Assembly: GCA_964604675.1 (NCBI GenBank)
Contig: CAZSAT010000021.1
Location: 1 to 64,000, forward strand
Direction of reading: 5' to 3'
DNA from: CAZSAT01 sp964604675
GTDB taxonomy: Bacteria > Myxococcota_A > UBA796 > CAJQPC01
DNA: 64,000 nucleotides
The position numbers and the translations under genes are program-made. The notes under the pieces are model-generated. The model was not told where the DNA came from. It worked only from the letters and a program-made list of their open reading frames with translations, and searched no databases. Positions 62,195 through 64,000 of the stretch are shown piece by piece. Position 1 is the stretch's first letter. Every line of letters starts with the position of its first letter.

Positions 62195-62701
62195 CTACCC
62201 CAGCCACATCGCCATGAGCAGGTCGTCGCGGTGGCTGCCGTCGACCTCGCGGTACTCCCGGTTCCGCCGCCCTTCGACGGTGAAGCCCAGCTTCTCGTAC
62301 AGCTTCACGGCCCGGGTGTTGTCGGCGAACACGCACAGGCCGAGCTTCTGCACCTCGTCGTGCTCGCGCCCCCAGGCGATGACCCTGCGCAGCAGAGCTT
62401 CGCCCAGGCCCAGTCCACGCGCTTGCCGGGCCAGGTAGATCTCCAGCTTGGCGCAGTGGCGCATGCGAGCGAGCAGCCCGCCCTCGCAGACCGCGAAGCC
62501 CACGACCTCACCTTCGTGGCGGGCGACGAAGACCACCGCGTTGCCGCGACGGGAGAGCGCCTCCAGCCATGCCCGCTTGCCTTCGGGGGACGTCACCAGC
62601 TCGCCGGGACGCGTGATGAACCACCGGTCCTCGTCGATCACACCCGCCTGGATCGCCGCGATGGCCGCGGCGTCCTGCTGGGTGGCTCGATCGATCGGCA
62701 T
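62195..62701 (-). CDS. GNAT-family N-acetyltransferase
   Basis: 168 residues. It has the acetyl-CoA-binding motif RQARGLGLGEALLRRV, a beta strand VVGFAVCEGG before it, and the C-terminal NTRAVKLYEKLGFTVEGRR typical of RimI/GNAT enzymes. It acetylates an amine of a protein or small molecule; the target is unknown. ATG 62701 was chosen because the preceding frame is low-complexity and unlike the family. Confidence 0.88.
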   Translation of the reverse strand: MPIDRATQQDAAAIAAIQAGVIDEDRWFITRPGELVTSPEGKRAWLEALSRRGNAVVFVARHEGEVVGFAVCEGGLLARMRHCAKLEIYLARQARGLGLGEALLRRVIAWGREHDEVQKLGLCVFADNTRAVKLYEKLGFTVEGRRNREYREVDGSHRDDLLMAMWLG

Positions 62702-62735
62702 GACCGGGAGGATAGTCCCGACCGCCGATCGGCTG

Positions 62736-64000
62736 CTACTTCGCGGCGGCGCTCGGAGCGGCGGCACCAGCGTTGGCGCCGGTCATGCCTTCCATGCGGG
62801 CAGCGGCCTCGCCGAGGATCTTCGTGCGCTCGAGCACCGGGTTGTTCAGGATCGAGCGCACCAGGTGCAGGCCCTTCTTCGCGGCGACACCGGCAGGGCG
62901 CATGTAGTCGCTGGTCATCACCTTCACGACGCGCTTGTCGATCAGCACCTTCAAGAGCGGGTGCGGGAAGTGGCCGGTGCGGGTGAGGAACAAGAGCGTG
63001 TTCGCGTAGTTGTCGTTGCGCTCGAAGTACATCTTGTCGTAGATCTCGGCCTTCTCATCGTTGATGAGGCCGTCGCGCATCGCGAGCGTGTGCAGCGCGG
63101 TGCCCGGGTAGAAGATCACGCTGAAGGCCTGGATCTTGTAGGGCTTCGGCAGGTCCGAGATCAGCCGGAGGGTGTCCAGCTTGTCGTCGATGGTCTCGTA
63201 GGGCAGGTCGTAGATCACGTCGTACTGCGGGGGCGCAGTGCGGTCGCAGTAGCGGGTGATGATCTCGGCGGACTTGATGATCTTCTCGTTGCCCATGGTC
63301 GAGCGGCGGAAGATCTTCTGGATGCGCTTGGAGCCGTGCTCGACGCCCATCTGGATGCACATCAGCCCGGCGTCGACCAGGGCGGCGTACTTCTCTTCGG
63401 TGATCGTGCCGGGAGAGCCCAGCAGGTAGAAGGGGTCGCCGATGCGGGTCTTGTACTGGTGGCTGAAGTTCAGCATGTCGGGCAGGGTGCGCCCGAAGAA
63501 GCTGTCGTCGCTGAACCAGAAGAAGTTCAGGAACGGGTACTGCTGCTTCACGCTCTCCAGCTCGCTGATCACGTCCTCTGTCGAGCGGTAGCGCACGTAG
63601 CGCTGCCGCTTGTAGAGGTCGCGGGAGAAGGAGTTGCCGCAGTAGGTGCAGGCATGCGGACAGCCGCGCCCGGTCATGGTCTGGTAGCCCACGCGACCGA
63701 ACATGCGAGACACCGTGCCGTTGGCCAGGTAGCGGTGCAGCAGGTCGCTCGTGACCGGCACCACCTTGCCCTCCCAGAGGATCCAGTGGTCGTCCAGGGT
63801 CCAGTCGGGGTGCGGGTACTTGTCGAGATCCTGCTCCAGGCTGCCGGGGGCGTTGCGGATGACCGTCTCGCCCTTCTTCCAGACGAGGCCCTTGATGTCG
63901 TGGAGCTTGTCGGTCTCCCCGGCCGCCATGCGCTGGCAGAGCTGGATCATCAGGTCTTCGGCATCGCCGATGGCCACGTAGTCGGCCCACCGGGCGCACT
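62736..64000 (-). CDS. B12-binding-type radical SAM protein (partial, runs off window)
   Basis: At least 421 residues; the frame continues past base 64000, so the N terminus is missing. The radical SAM cluster motif is CPHACTYC. It begins here with the end of a B12-binding-type region (DYVAIGDAEDLM), then IKGLVWKKGETVIRNAP and TGRGCPHACTYCGNSF. A conserved region GVEHGSKRIQKIFRR and DVIYDLPYETIDDK follows. This matches cobalamin-binding radical SAM enzymes, which methylate or rearrange substrates. The C-terminal Ala-rich tail (GAAAPSAAAK) is unusual. Reaction unknown. Confidence 0.85.
   Translation of the reverse strand, partial: CARWADYVAIGDAEDLMIQLCQRMAAGETDKLHDIKGLVWKKGETVIRNAPGSLEQDLDKYPHPDWTLDDHWILWEGKVVPVTSDLLHRYLANGTVSRMFGRVGYQTMTGRGCPHACTYCGNSFSRDLYKRQRYVRYRSTEDVISELESVKQQYPFLNFFWFSDDSFFGRTLPDMLNFSHQYKTRIGDPFYLLGSPGTITEEKYAALVDAGLMCIQMGVEHGSKRIQKIFRRSTMGNEKIIKSAEIITRYCDRTAPPQYDVIYDLPYETIDDKLDTLRLISDLPKPYKIQAFSVIFYPGTALHTLAMRDGLINDEKAEIYDKMYFERNDNYANTLLFLTRTGHFPHPLLKVLIDKRVVKVMTSDYMRPAGVAAKKGLHLVRSILNNPVLERTKILGEAAARMEGMTGANAGAAAPSAAAK

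Overview
The window is GC-rich, gene-dense DNA from a Gram-negative bacterium. I would place it in or near the Myxococcota (old Deltaproteobacteria), but no rRNA is present, so this is inference. The signs are: many predicted lipoproteins with Thr/Asp/Gly-rich linkers; surface proteins built from lamin-tail, ASH (SPD-2/Hydin-like), vWFA, PKD and beta-helix domains; two sigma-54 activators; a serine-palmitoyltransferase-like enzyme; RHS and CHAT-like proteins; and TPR/HEAT proteins everywhere. No insertion sequence, prophage, CRISPR array, rRNA or replication origin was seen. No non-genic stretch exceeds about 230 bases.

Layout. 63-6460: SGNH hydrolase, YbiT-type ABC-F ATPase, phosphohistidine-phosphatase-like lipoprotein, thioredoxin-like protein, a TPR protein and an RhlE-type RNA helicase. 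6574-8092: a PKD-domain lipoprotein gene broken by a frameshift, then tRNA-His and tRNA-Lys with a strong terminator. 8160-14806: a secreted RHS/YD protein translationally coupled to a lipoprotein with a CHAT-like domain that lacks both catalytic residues. 14867-18325: inositol-phosphatase-like enzyme, RpoH-type sigma factor, heparinase-like protein. 18327-24344: sigma-54 activator with a degenerate receiver, a multi-pass membrane protein, a 56-residue membrane protein, LMW tyrosine phosphatase, a small TPR protein, a secreted protein of unknown function and an Ala-rich heptad-repeat protein.

24493-31178 is the most unusual block: a WYL-domain regulator heads a tight six-gene operon (unknown protein, lipoprotein, HEAT protein, metzincin-type protease lipoprotein, TPR-pentapeptide-ion-channel-like protein). 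It is divergent from a 64-residue membrane protein across a promoter region packed with inverted repeats. It is my main candidate for an undescribed system.

31213-44211: LeuRS, a SUKH-TPR-HEAT protein, a J-domain protein, a lid-less Hsp70, a SuhB-like phosphatase, Dtd, a membrane-anchored pseudokinase, HisRS and an SPT-like enzyme. 44261-46691: a CpxP/CpxR/CpxA-like envelope stress operon. 46802-56216: vWFA/ASH lipoprotein, MetRS, an unknown protein, a DUF481-type barrel, and two lamin-tail-domain lipoproteins (one carrying a (Thr-Asp)n microsatellite, one a beta-helix plus four lamin-tail domains). 56338-62701: a covalent-FAD amine-oxidase-like enzyme coupled to an ATP-grasp ligase, an NtrC-type regulator, a second SGNH-like protein and smaller genes. 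The window ends inside a radical SAM gene.

Recurring features are very short lipoprotein signal sequences, frequent GTG starts, start/stop overlaps (GTGA, ATGA, TGATG), convergent genes with 0-1 bases between stops, and several domains that have lost catalytic residues.
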